The notes beneath the pieces were generated by a model that worked only from the letters and a program-made list of their open reading frames with translations, had not been told where the DNA came from and did no database searches. Below are positions 23,820 to 34,204 of a DNA stretch of 64,000 nt, piece after piece (the stretch's first letter is position 1; every line of letters begins with the position of its first letter). The DNA is from Actinomycetales bacterium (GTDB lineage: Bacteria; Actinomycetota; Actinomycetes; Mycobacteriales; Micromonosporaceae), in the NCBI GenBank assembly GCA_002919305.1, contig PKFB01000060.1:1-64000 (forward strand), in the 5' to 3' direction. Both the position numbers and the translations under genes were made by a program.

Positions 23820-24848
23820 TCAGTGGAGGTCGGCGGAGGCACCGACAACGGCGGTAAGCACGTCCTCCAAGGTCACGATCCCCAACGGCCGTCCCTCCTG
23901 CGCCACTACCGCGATATGACGCCGGTTGCGCCGCATGTGCAGCAGGAGGTCGGCCAGGGTGCGCTCCGGCGGTACGGCGGTCAGCGGACGGATCACCGAC
24001 TCGGGTAGCGGCGCGGCCCGGGCGGCTCCGGTGATGCCGATGACGTCCTTGACGTGGACAAACCCGATGATTCGGCGGGTGTCTCGTTCCACTACGGGGA
24101 AGCGCGACCGGCCCGTCTGATAGGCCAGGATCTCCAGGGAGGCCGGTGACGTATCGGTGGTGACGGTCCACACCCGTGACCAGGGCAGGAGCACTTCCCG
24201 GGCGGTGCGTCGTTGCAGCGTGAGGGCCCCGGTGATCCGGGCGTGCGCCTCGGCGTCGAGGAGCCCTTCGGTGCGGGACTGGGCGACCAGGTTGGCCAGT
24301 TCATCCGCGGTGTAAACGGTCTTGACCTCGTCTGTCGGCTGGACCCCAGACAGGCGCAGTACGCCATTGGCGGTCCGGTTGAGCAGCAGCAGGACCGGCT
24401 TGGTCAGGGTCATGAACCACAGCATCGGCGTCGCCAGCCACAGCGCCGCACGTTCCGGGGTCGCCAAGGCGATGTTCTTGGGCACCATCTCCCCGATCAC
24501 CATGTGTGCCGAGACCACCAGGGTCAACGCGATGACGAAGGCGATCGGGTGTAGCAGCTCCTCGGGCATTCCCAGCGCCTGGAAGGGACCTTCCAGGCCA
24601 TGTGCGATCGCAGGTTCGGCGATGTGGCCCAGCAGCAGCGAGCAGATGGTGATGCCGAACTGGGAACCGGCCAGGACCAGGGAGACCTGCGACATTGCGG
24701 TCAGGGCGTTTCGGGCGCGTCGGTCCCCTGCCCGGGCCAGGGGTTCCAGCTGGGTACGCCGGGCCGACACGAGAGCGAACTCCGCGCTGACGAACAGCGC
24801 GTTGCCCAGCAACAGCCCGAGGGCGAGGAGGAGAGCGCTGAGGCTCAT
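23820..24848 (-). CDS. CNNM/CorC-type membrane protein with CBS pair (short form)
   Basis: A DUF21/CNNM transmembrane domain (residues 1-~180; SALLLALGLLLGNALFVSAEFALVSARR) is followed by two CBS domains (ARITGALTLQRRTAREVLLPW to DVLTAVVG). At 342 residues it stops after the CBS pair and lacks the C-terminal CorC_HlyC domain of its neighbour. CNNM proteins are linked to Mg2+/divalent-cation transport; the old 'hemolysin' name is not functional evidence. Its start is 10 bp downstream of the longer paralogue, so they are probably co-expressed and may work as a pair. Confidence 0.92.
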   Translation of the reverse strand: MSLSALLLALGLLLGNALFVSAEFALVSARRTQLEPLARAGDRRARNALTAMSQVSLVLAGSQFGITICSLLLGHIAEPAIAHGLEGPFQALGMPEELLHPIAFVIALTLVVSAHMVIGEMVPKNIALATPERAALWLATPMLWFMTLTKPVLLLLNRTANGVLRLSGVQPTDEVKTVYTADELANLVAQSRTEGLLDAEAHARITGALTLQRRTAREVLLPWSRVWTVTTDTSPASLEILAYQTGRSRFPVVERDTRRIIGFVHVKDVIGITGAARAAPLPESVIRPLTAVPPERTLADLLLHMRRNRRHIAVVAQEGRPLGIVTLEDVLTAVVGASADLH

Positions 24849-24858
24849 GAGCGGCCCT

Positions 24859-26280
24859 TCACGAGCGGCCCTGGACCTGCGGTACGTAGTCGGTCGGCGG
24901 CTCCCAGTCCTGGGGCGGTCTGACGCGTACCTGTTCCACCCGGTGCCGCTCGACCACGGTCACCGTGAATTCCCAACCGTCCTCGGTCACGGTTTCCCCC
25001 TCCACCGGGATGTGGCCTAGTCGCGCCATGAGGAAGCCCGCGAGCGTCTCATATGGCCCTTCGGGGAGCCGGAAGCCGACCTGTTCGGCGAGTTCATCCG
25101 CCCGCAACAGCCCGGGCACCAGCCGGGTCGGGTCTATCCCCGGTGCCGTCACCTCGGTGGCTGGGTGGGAAGGTGGCGCTTGCGGAGCGAGGCTGGGGGC
25201 CTGCGCATCGTGTTCGTCGCTGATCTCGCCGACCAGCTCCTCGACTAGGTCTTCGATGGTGACGACGCCGTCGGTGCCTCCGTACTCGTCGACGACCACC
25301 GCCATGCTGGCGTTGGCTTCCTGCAGCCGTTTCAGCAGGTTGTCGAGGTCGAGGTGTTCGGGGACGAGGACCGGGGGACGCGCGACCTGGCGTACCGGGG
25401 TGGTGGCGCGTCGGGCGGGCGGGATCGCCAGGCCGTCGGTGACGGTGGCGACTCCGATGATCTGGTCGAGGGTGTCGATGTAGACCGGGAACCGGCTGTG
25501 TCCGGTGCGGCGGGCCGCTGTGATCAGGTCTTGAACCGTCGCATTCACGTCGAGCGCGACCAGATCCACCCGAGGCGTCATCGCCTCGGCGGCGCGTTTT
25601 TCTCCGAACCGGATGGTGCGCTGCAACAGGACGGCGGTTTCGCGGGGGAGGGTCCCGGCCCGGGCCGACAGCGCCGCCAGTAGGCCCAGCTCTTGGGCCG
25701 ATCGGGCCGAGGCCAGCTCCTGCTGTGGTTGGATCCCCAGGCGCCGCACGATCCAGTTCGCTGCCCCGTTGAAACCGGCGATGAGCCAGCGGAAGCTGCG
25801 GGAGAAGCCCCGGTGAGCCGGGGTCACCAGGTACGCGGTGGGCAAGGGCCGGGCGATCGCCGCGTTTTTCGGCACCAGCTCGCCGAACAGCATCGACAGC
25901 ACGGTGGCGACCACCAGGGCTGAGGCGATGGCGACGCCGGTGGCGACCTGCTCCCCGAGACCGCTGGAGACCAGGGGGCGGATCAGGCGGGCCAGCGCCG
26001 GTTCGGCCATGTAGCCGGTCAGCAGGGTCGTGATGGTGATGCCGAGCTGGGCACCCGACAGTTGGAAGGAGAGGGTACGCAGGGCGTGGCGTACACCGCG
26101 GGCTCGTCGGTCGCCGGCCCGGGCGCGGGTCTCCACGTCCGCACGGTCGACCGTGACCAGGGAAAACTCGGCCGCCACGAATAACGCAGTCCCGAGCGTG
26201 AGCAGGACGAATGCGGCCAGCGGCAGCACGATGGATATCAGCGGGCCGTCAATGGTGATCACCCCATCACTGGTGCTCAC
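24859..26280 (-). CDS. CNNM/CorC-type membrane protein with CBS pair and CorC_HlyC domain
   Basis: The order is a DUF21/CNNM membrane domain (residues ~10-190), two CBS domains (~205-345, including RFPVYIDTLDQIIGV and ASMAVVVDEYGGTDGVVTIEDLVEELVGEI), and a C-terminal CorC_HlyC domain (~380-460). At 473 residues it has the complete family architecture. A predicted role in divalent cation efflux or homeostasis follows from family knowledge. It is the first gene of a two-gene minus-strand unit with the short paralogue. Confidence 0.93.
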   Translation of the reverse strand: MSTSDGVITIDGPLISIVLPLAAFVLLTLGTALFVAAEFSLVTVDRADVETRARAGDRRARGVRHALRTLSFQLSGAQLGITITTLLTGYMAEPALARLIRPLVSSGLGEQVATGVAIASALVVATVLSMLFGELVPKNAAIARPLPTAYLVTPAHRGFSRSFRWLIAGFNGAANWIVRRLGIQPQQELASARSAQELGLLAALSARAGTLPRETAVLLQRTIRFGEKRAAEAMTPRVDLVALDVNATVQDLITAARRTGHSRFPVYIDTLDQIIGVATVTDGLAIPPARRATTPVRQVARPPVLVPEHLDLDNLLKRLQEANASMAVVVDEYGGTDGVVTIEDLVEELVGEISDEHDAQAPSLAPQAPPSHPATEVTAPGIDPTRLVPGLLRADELAEQVGFRLPEGPYETLAGFLMARLGHIPVEGETVTEDGWEFTVTVVERHRVEQVRVRPPQDWEPPTDYVPQVQGRS

Positions 26281-26404
26281 CTCTCGGCGCGAGTCTAGCC
26301 GTCACGTGGGGTTTCGGCCCGGCGCTTGCCAGGCCGCGTCCTGGGAGTTCGACGGTGACTAGCGCACCATGAGACGGGGATCGCCACGGGCTCCTCCGGG
26401 CGTA

Positions 26405-26440
26405 CTCCTCTGGTTCCTCTTCCTCCTCTGGTTCCTCTTC
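26405..26440 (-). repeat. Perfect 18-bp tandem duplication downstream of the Fe-S reductase gene
   Basis: CTCCTCTGGTTCCTCTTC occurs twice head to tail, just after the stop codon of the Fe-S reductase at 26466. On the minus strand it would encode an acidic EEEPEE repeat in a different frame from the reductase, so a C-terminal tail lost by frameshift is conceivable. It may equally be a non-coding slippage repeat. Confidence 0.6.
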
Positions 26441-26465
26441 GTTTCTCCAGGACGGTGGGGCGCGA

Positions 26466-28697
26466 CTACGGTTGGGCAGATCCGGAGGGCTCCACCGACT
26501 CCTGGGAGGCGGCGGGTTCCGCGGGTTTGACCGACCGCAGCAGCACCGTGGCGACATCGACCACCTCGACGCCCTCGGGTGCTTCCCCGGTGGCGATCTT
26601 GCCGTTGACGCCGTCGCCGAGCATCGTCATGCAGAACGGGCAGCCCACCGCGATCGTTTTCGCGCCGGTGGCGATCGCCTCCTCGACCCGTTCGATATTG
26701 ATGCGCTTGCCGATTCGCTCCTCCATCCACATCCGGGCGCCTCCCGCGCCGCAGCAGAACGACCATTCGGCGGAGCGGGGCATCTCGGTGATCCGACCGT
26801 CGGCGACTGCGGCGCCGAGCACCTCCCGGGGCGGGGTGAAGACCCGGTTGTGGCGTCCCAGATAGCAGGGGTCGTGGTAGGTCAGGTTGTCCTCGAGCGG
26901 TTTGACGGGGACCAGGCGTCCCTCGGCGACCAGGGTGGCCAGTAGTTGGGTGTGGTGGATGACCTCGTAATGGCCGCCCAGTTGTCCGTATTCGTTGCGC
27001 AGGGTGTTGAAGCAGTGCGGGCAGGTCGCCACGATCTTGCGGTGGGGCCGGTCGCCGAAGGTCTCGTTCAACGTCTGGACTGTCTCCTGGGCGAGCATCT
27101 GGAACAGGAATTCGTTGCCCAGTCGGCGCGCCGGGTCACCGGTGCAGGTTTCGCCTTCTCCCAAGATCGCGAATTTCACGCCCGCCTCGTGGAGCAGGGT
27201 CGCCACGGCCCGCGTGGTCTTACGGGCCCGGTCGTCGAAGGCGCCCGCACACCCCACCCAGAACAGGTACTCGAAGTCGTCGTCCGGGCCGGTGGCGCGG
27301 GGGATCTCAAAGTCGAGCCCTTTGGTCCAGTCCTCGCGGGTGTGCTGCGCCGCGCCCCACGGGTTGCCCTTGTTCTCCAGGTTACGGAGCATGACCCCGG
27401 CCTCGGGCGGGAAGTTGGACTCGATGAGCACCTGGTAGCGCCGCATGTCCACGATGTGGTCGATGTGCTCGATGTCGACCGGGCACTGTTCGACGCAGGC
27501 GCCGCAGGTGGTGCATGACCACAGCACGTCCGGGTCGATGACCCCGTTCTCGTCGGCGGTCCCCACCAGCGGTCGATCGGCTTCGGTCAGGGCGGTCGCC
27601 GGTACGCCCGCCAGCCGTGCGGGGTCTGCCGTCTCCTCTCCTGCGGCGTCCTTCCGGCCTCCCGCCAGCAGGTATGGAGCTTTGGCGTACGCGTGTTCGC
27701 GCAGCCCAATGATCAACAGCTTCGGGGACAGTGGCTTGCCGGTGTTCCAGGCCGGGCACTGGCTTTGGCAGCGGCCGCATTCGGTGCAGGTGGTGAAGTC
27801 CAGCAGCCCTTTCCAGGTGAACTGCTCGACCTGGCTGACCCCGAACGGGACCTTCTCGGGGTCGGCCTCCTCGAAGTCGATCGGTTTACCCTCGGCCATC
27901 ATCGGGCGCAGCGCACCCAGCGCTGGGGCACCGTCAGAGTTCCGCTTGAAGAAGATGTTGAAGAACGCGGTGAAGCGGTGCCAGGCCACGCCCATCGTGA
28001 GGTTCAGGCCCAGTACGGCGGCCCAGGCCATGGAGACCAGGATCTTCACGAGGGCGGCGAGCGTGACGCCGGTGAGCACGGCGTTGGGGGACAGGCCCTC
28101 GAACAGGGCGCCGGCGGCGTGTGAGACCGGGGTGGCCCAGGTGGGGTACGGGAATTCATCAGCCGCCACCTTCAAGGCCCGGATCGTGAAGATGCACAGG
28201 ACCACCGCCAGGATCGTGTATTCGACGTAGTACGCCTGCCAGGCGGTGGAGCCGAAGAACCGGGAGGCCCGCCCCAGCCGGGATGGCAGCCGGGTGAGTC
28301 GGATCGTGATCAAAGCAAGAATCGCCAGACCGCCCAGCAGCGCAATCAGTTCGGTGGCTATCCCGTAGGGGGTCCAGCCGCCGAGCAGCGGCAGTTCGAA
28401 GTGGGGGTCGACGACCTCGCCGTACGCCTCGATCAGCGTGAAGATCAGGGCTCCGAAGGCGATGAAGACGAACCAGTGAGCGGCACCAACGAGGGTCCAC
28501 TTCAGCATCCGGGTATGCCCCAAGGTTTCCCGGAGCATGGTGGCCACCCGCTGTCCTGGGTGGTCGATGCGGGTGGGGTCGGGTTGCCCTAGGCGGACGA
28601 TCTTGACGATCTGGACTACCGCCCGGCCGAACAGGAGGGCGGCGACCGCGGTCGCGAGTACCGCGACGACCGTGGAGACGATTTGGACGGTGCCCAT
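26466..28697 (-). CDS. Membrane-bound (Fe-S)-binding reductase with CCG domains (Rv0338c-like)
   Basis: The product is 743 residues. The N-terminal ~260 residues hold about five membrane helices resembling a nitrate-reductase gamma/heme-binding module. Two [4Fe-4S] ferredoxin motifs follow: CTECGRCQSQCP and CTTCGACVEQCP. Then come two Cys-rich CCG-type domains (GCAGAF and ETCTGD to TCPHCFNT, then HDPCYLGRHN to FCCGAGGARMW and GCPFCMTML), as in HdrD/GlpC. It probably passes electrons between the quinone pool and an unknown thiol or organic substrate. It is close to M. tuberculosis Rv0338c but lacks the long Pro-rich tail I recall for that protein. It is monocistronic and divergent from dnaK. 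Confidence 0.9.
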   Translation of the reverse strand: MGTVQIVSTVVAVLATAVAALLFGRAVVQIVKIVRLGQPDPTRIDHPGQRVATMLRETLGHTRMLKWTLVGAAHWFVFIAFGALIFTLIEAYGEVVDPHFELPLLGGWTPYGIATELIALLGGLAILALITIRLTRLPSRLGRASRFFGSTAWQAYYVEYTILAVVLCIFTIRALKVAADEFPYPTWATPVSHAAGALFEGLSPNAVLTGVTLAALVKILVSMAWAAVLGLNLTMGVAWHRFTAFFNIFFKRNSDGAPALGALRPMMAEGKPIDFEEADPEKVPFGVSQVEQFTWKGLLDFTTCTECGRCQSQCPAWNTGKPLSPKLLIIGLREHAYAKAPYLLAGGRKDAAGEETADPARLAGVPATALTEADRPLVGTADENGVIDPDVLWSCTTCGACVEQCPVDIEHIDHIVDMRRYQVLIESNFPPEAGVMLRNLENKGNPWGAAQHTREDWTKGLDFEIPRATGPDDDFEYLFWVGCAGAFDDRARKTTRAVATLLHEAGVKFAILGEGETCTGDPARRLGNEFLFQMLAQETVQTLNETFGDRPHRKIVATCPHCFNTLRNEYGQLGGHYEVIHHTQLLATLVAEGRLVPVKPLEDNLTYHDPCYLGRHNRVFTPPREVLGAAVADGRITEMPRSAEWSFCCGAGGARMWMEERIGKRINIERVEEAIATGAKTIAVGCPFCMTMLGDGVNGKIATGEAPEGVEVVDVATVLLRSVKPAEPAASQESVEPSGSAQP

Positions 28698-29052
28698 GGG
28701 GACGACCTCCGCGGCGTGAGAGGGTGGCTCCGGGCAGGAGCCTACAGCTTATTACTCGTCAGTAACGAGTTCTTGTTTGTGCGATCGCGGGGCCGCCGCC
28801 GGCCTTTTGTGCGTTCTTTATATCCCTTGTGTCGTTTACGCCGGGATGACGACTGTACTCTCGCCGTCTATCGCTGCCTGTCGCTGTCTGTCGCCGTGTT
28901 GGTCACCTGTCGGCATCCTCAGGGTTGCGTGCCGAGGGCGTGCCTACGACCGGGAGGGTGAGGTCGGTACGGGCTGGGGTAGTGACGGGACGAGCGGAAA
29001 CGGGAACAAGATGACCGGCCGTATGGTTGCGTGTGGCAGACTCAACCTCTTC

Positions 29053-29081
29053 TTGACACTCAGTCAATGGCGGCGGACTAT
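29053..29081 (+). promoter_or_regulatory. dnaK: Predicted sigma-70-type promoter of dnaK
   Basis: TTGACA at 29053-29058 and GACTAT at 29076-29081 are separated by 17 bp. The -10 abuts the HspR operator, so repressor binding would block polymerase. An inverted repeat TTGAC/GTCAA spans the -35. The assignment is by consensus only. Confidence 0.55.
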
Positions 29082-29099
29082 TGAGTCGAGTTGACTCAA
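29081..29099. promoter_or_regulatory. HAIR operator (HspR-binding site) upstream of dnaK
   Basis: TTGAGT-N7-ACTCAA is the core of the HspR-associated inverted repeat (CTTGAGT-N7-ACTCAAG). It lies 38 bp before the dnaK ATG and just after the predicted -10. The HspR repressor is encoded by the fourth gene of the same operon, giving autoregulation with DnaK as known co-repressor in Streptomyces. Confidence 0.9.
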
Positions 29100-29106
29100 C
29101 TTTTAA

Positions 29107-32003
<2,897 letters not shown>

Positions 32004-32133
32004 CACAGGGGTGCCCGGGCAGGCACTATCAATCAGCGACAGGCAGGAACAGGATGGGCGGTACCGCCGTTCTATCTAGCGCGGCGGTTCGGCCCGGGGA
32101 ATCCCTCGATCCGGGTAGGGAAGGAGGTGTTCG

Positions 32134-33297
32134 GTGAGCGCGAAGGACTGGCTCGAAAAGGACTATTACGCGGTCCTCGGGGTGCCTAGGGACGCCTCAT
32201 CCGCTGATATTAAGAAGGCGTACCGTAAGCTCGCCCGCGAGTTGCATCCCGACCGGAACCCGGGGGATACCCAGGCCGAGCAGCGCTTCAAAGAGGTCTC
32301 CGAGGCGTACGCGGTGCTCTCTGATGAGAACAAGCGCCGTGAGTACGACGAGATGCGCTCACTGTTCGGCTCCGGGGCGTTCCGTCGACAGGCCCGGGCA
32401 GGGGGCGGTGGCATGCCTTTCGACCTGTCCGACCTGTTCGGCGCTGCTACCCGGACGGGCGGTCCCGGTTTCACCGGCGGTGTCTCCGATCTGTTCAGCT
32501 CACTGTTCGGGGGTGGCGTTCGGCGGCGCGGGCCGGCGCGGGGACGCGACATCGAGTCAGAGGTGGTCCTGGAGTTCGCCGAGGCGGTGCACGGGACCAC
32601 GCTGCCGCTGACTCTGCGGTCGCCTGGCGTGTGTGACACCTGCAAAGGCACGGGTGCCAAGCCGGGTACCACCCCTCGCACCTGTCCGTACTGCATGGGC
32701 ACCGGCATGGTGACCACCAACCAGGGGGCGTTCAGCTTCTCTGAGCCCTGCCGGGAATGCCAAGGCGTGGGCACCATCGTGGACGTGAAGTGCCCCGAGT
32801 GCCGCGGCACTGGTGGGGTCACCAAGACCCGCACCCTCACGGTGCGGATCCCGCCGGGGGTCGCCGACGGGCAGCGGATCAGGTTACGCGGCAAGGGTGA
32901 GCCTGGTCAGCGGGGTGGGCCGCCGGGAGACCTGTACGTCTTGGTGCATGTCCGTGCGGACAGCCTCTTTGGGCGCAACGGCGACGACCTGACACTGAGC
33001 GTCCCGATCACCTTCACGGAGGCCGCGCTCGGAACCGAGCTGAAGGTACCGACCTTAGACTCCGCGGTTACTGTCCGGGTGCCGCCCGGTACCCCAAGCG
33101 GACGGACTTTCCGGATCCGCGGCAAGGGAGTCCCCAAGCGCGACGGGGGCGCCGGCGACCTGCTGGTGACGGTAGAAGTGGTGGTGCCCACGTCCTTGAC
33201 CGAGGCGGAACGGGACGCGCTCGCCGGTTTGGCGGCGGCCATGCCGGCCGCTCCCCGGGAGCACATTGAAGCGGCGGTGAGACGACGTGGCGCCTGA
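32134..33297 (+). CDS. dnaJ: Chaperone protein DnaJ (type I Hsp40)
   Basis: A J domain ([27 protein letters not shown] in LHPDRNPG) is followed by a Gly/Phe-rich linker. Next is a four-repeat zinc domain ([32 protein letters not shown]), then two C-terminal substrate-binding barrels. It is 387 residues and starts with GTG behind AAGGAGG. It stimulates DnaK ATPase and delivers substrates. It lies 130 bp after grpE and is followed closely by hspR. Confidence 0.98.
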   Translation: MSAKDWLEKDYYAVLGVPRDASSADIKKAYRKLARELHPDRNPGDTQAEQRFKEVSEAYAVLSDENKRREYDEMRSLFGSGAFRRQARAGGGGMPFDLSDLFGAATRTGGPGFTGGVSDLFSSLFGGGVRRRGPARGRDIESEVVLEFAEAVHGTTLPLTLRSPGVCDTCKGTGAKPGTTPRTCPYCMGTGMVTTNQGAFSFSEPCRECQGVGTIVDVKCPECRGTGGVTKTRTLTVRIPPGVADGQRIRLRGKGEPGQRGGPPGDLYVLVHVRADSLFGRNGDDLTLSVPITFTEAALGTELKVPTLDSAVTVRVPPGTPSGRTFRIRGKGVPKRDGGAGDLLVTVEVVVPTSLTEAERDALAGLAAAMPAAPREHIEAAVRRRGA

Positions 33298-33766
33298 TCG
33301 CAGCGATGGTGGGAAGGAGCCGACCGCGATGCCTGAGGGATTCTTCAACCGTCTTGAGCAGGCGCCTGACGTCAAGGTCCTGGTGATCTCGGTGGCAGCG
33401 CGGATGGCGGGCATGCATCCGCAGACCCTCCGCCAGTACGACCGGCTCGGTCTGGTGCAGCCGGGGCGGGCGGCCGGCGGGGGACGCCGCTACAGCGCCC
33501 GGGACGTGCTGCTCCTGCAGGAGATCCAGCGGTTGTCCCAACAGGAGGGGGTAAACCTCGCCGGGATTAAGCGGATCATCGAGTTGGAGCAGGTGGTGGC
33601 CGAGTTGCAGTCCCGCATCTCCGAGCTTCAGATGCAGCTGGAGGCGGCCCACCACCGGATCGCCGAGTATGAGGCCGCGATTCGCGCCTCCTCCTACCGC
33701 CGGGACCTGGTTCCGGCCCAGGAGAGCGCGCTGGTGGTCTGGCGTCCTCGCGGACAACAGAACTGA
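33287..33766 (+). CDS. hspR: Heat shock repressor HspR (MerR family)
   Basis: HspR has a MerR-type winged HTH ([37 protein letters not shown]) and a coiled-coil dimerisation helix ([31 protein letters not shown]). It represses dnaK and clpB transcription at HAIR sites. The frame opens with GTG at 33287, overlapping dnaJ by 11 bp. An ATG at 33329 behind AAGGAG is an equally good start and gives 145 residues. It is the last gene of the dnaK operon, as in other actinobacteria. Confidence 0.96.
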   Translation: MAPDRSDGGKEPTAMPEGFFNRLEQAPDVKVLVISVAARMAGMHPQTLRQYDRLGLVQPGRAAGGGRRYSARDVLLLQEIQRLSQQEGVNLAGIKRIIELEQVVAELQSRISELQMQLEAAHHRIAEYEAAIRASSYRRDLVPAQESALVVWRPRGQQN

Positions 33767-34204
33767 GGGCCGGCTTCGGCGCGTCGGCTCGTCACATGTC
33801 ACGCGATCGCCGGCTGCCCCGGGGCGATGGTGGGGTACGCGGCGATGCGGGCGTTGCGGACCACAGATAGTGCTGATGGAGTGTGCCCGGCCAGGAATGG
33901 CCGGGCACAAGCATTCTTCCGTCATTCTTCCGTGCTTCCCAGCCGGCGTTCGTCGTCACCGGATGCTGGTCGCATCGGGATACGAACGACCGGTTCGGTG
34001 ACGCTAGGTCATAGTGGTGGAAGAGTCTCCTGACCGTCACGATCGGTAGGAACAGGCCTTTGGCTTTCTCTCGGCGATACCGCCCCGTTCGGTAATCGTT
34101 ACGCGTTGAGTGAGCTGGTTCGCTGTAGGTTTGGCTGCGATGCGCTTCACTGGAAGTACCGTTGGGGACTGAACGCGTGTATTGAGGATTTAAAGTCCGC
34201 GTAA
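33767..34204. other. Intergenic stretch after the dnaK operon
   Basis: The 438 bp carry the operon terminator (separate entry) and no convincing gene. The right third, more AT-rich around 34080-34200, is the likely promoter region of the downstream membrane protein. No HAIR site is present here. Confidence 0.6.
33883..33908 (+). terminator. Terminator hairpin of the dnaK-grpE-dnaJ-hspR operon
   Basis: GTGCCCGGCC and GGCCGGGCAC form a perfect 10-bp stem with a 6-nt loop. A T-rich but interrupted stretch (CATTCTTCCGTCATTCTTCC) follows. Confidence 0.75.
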
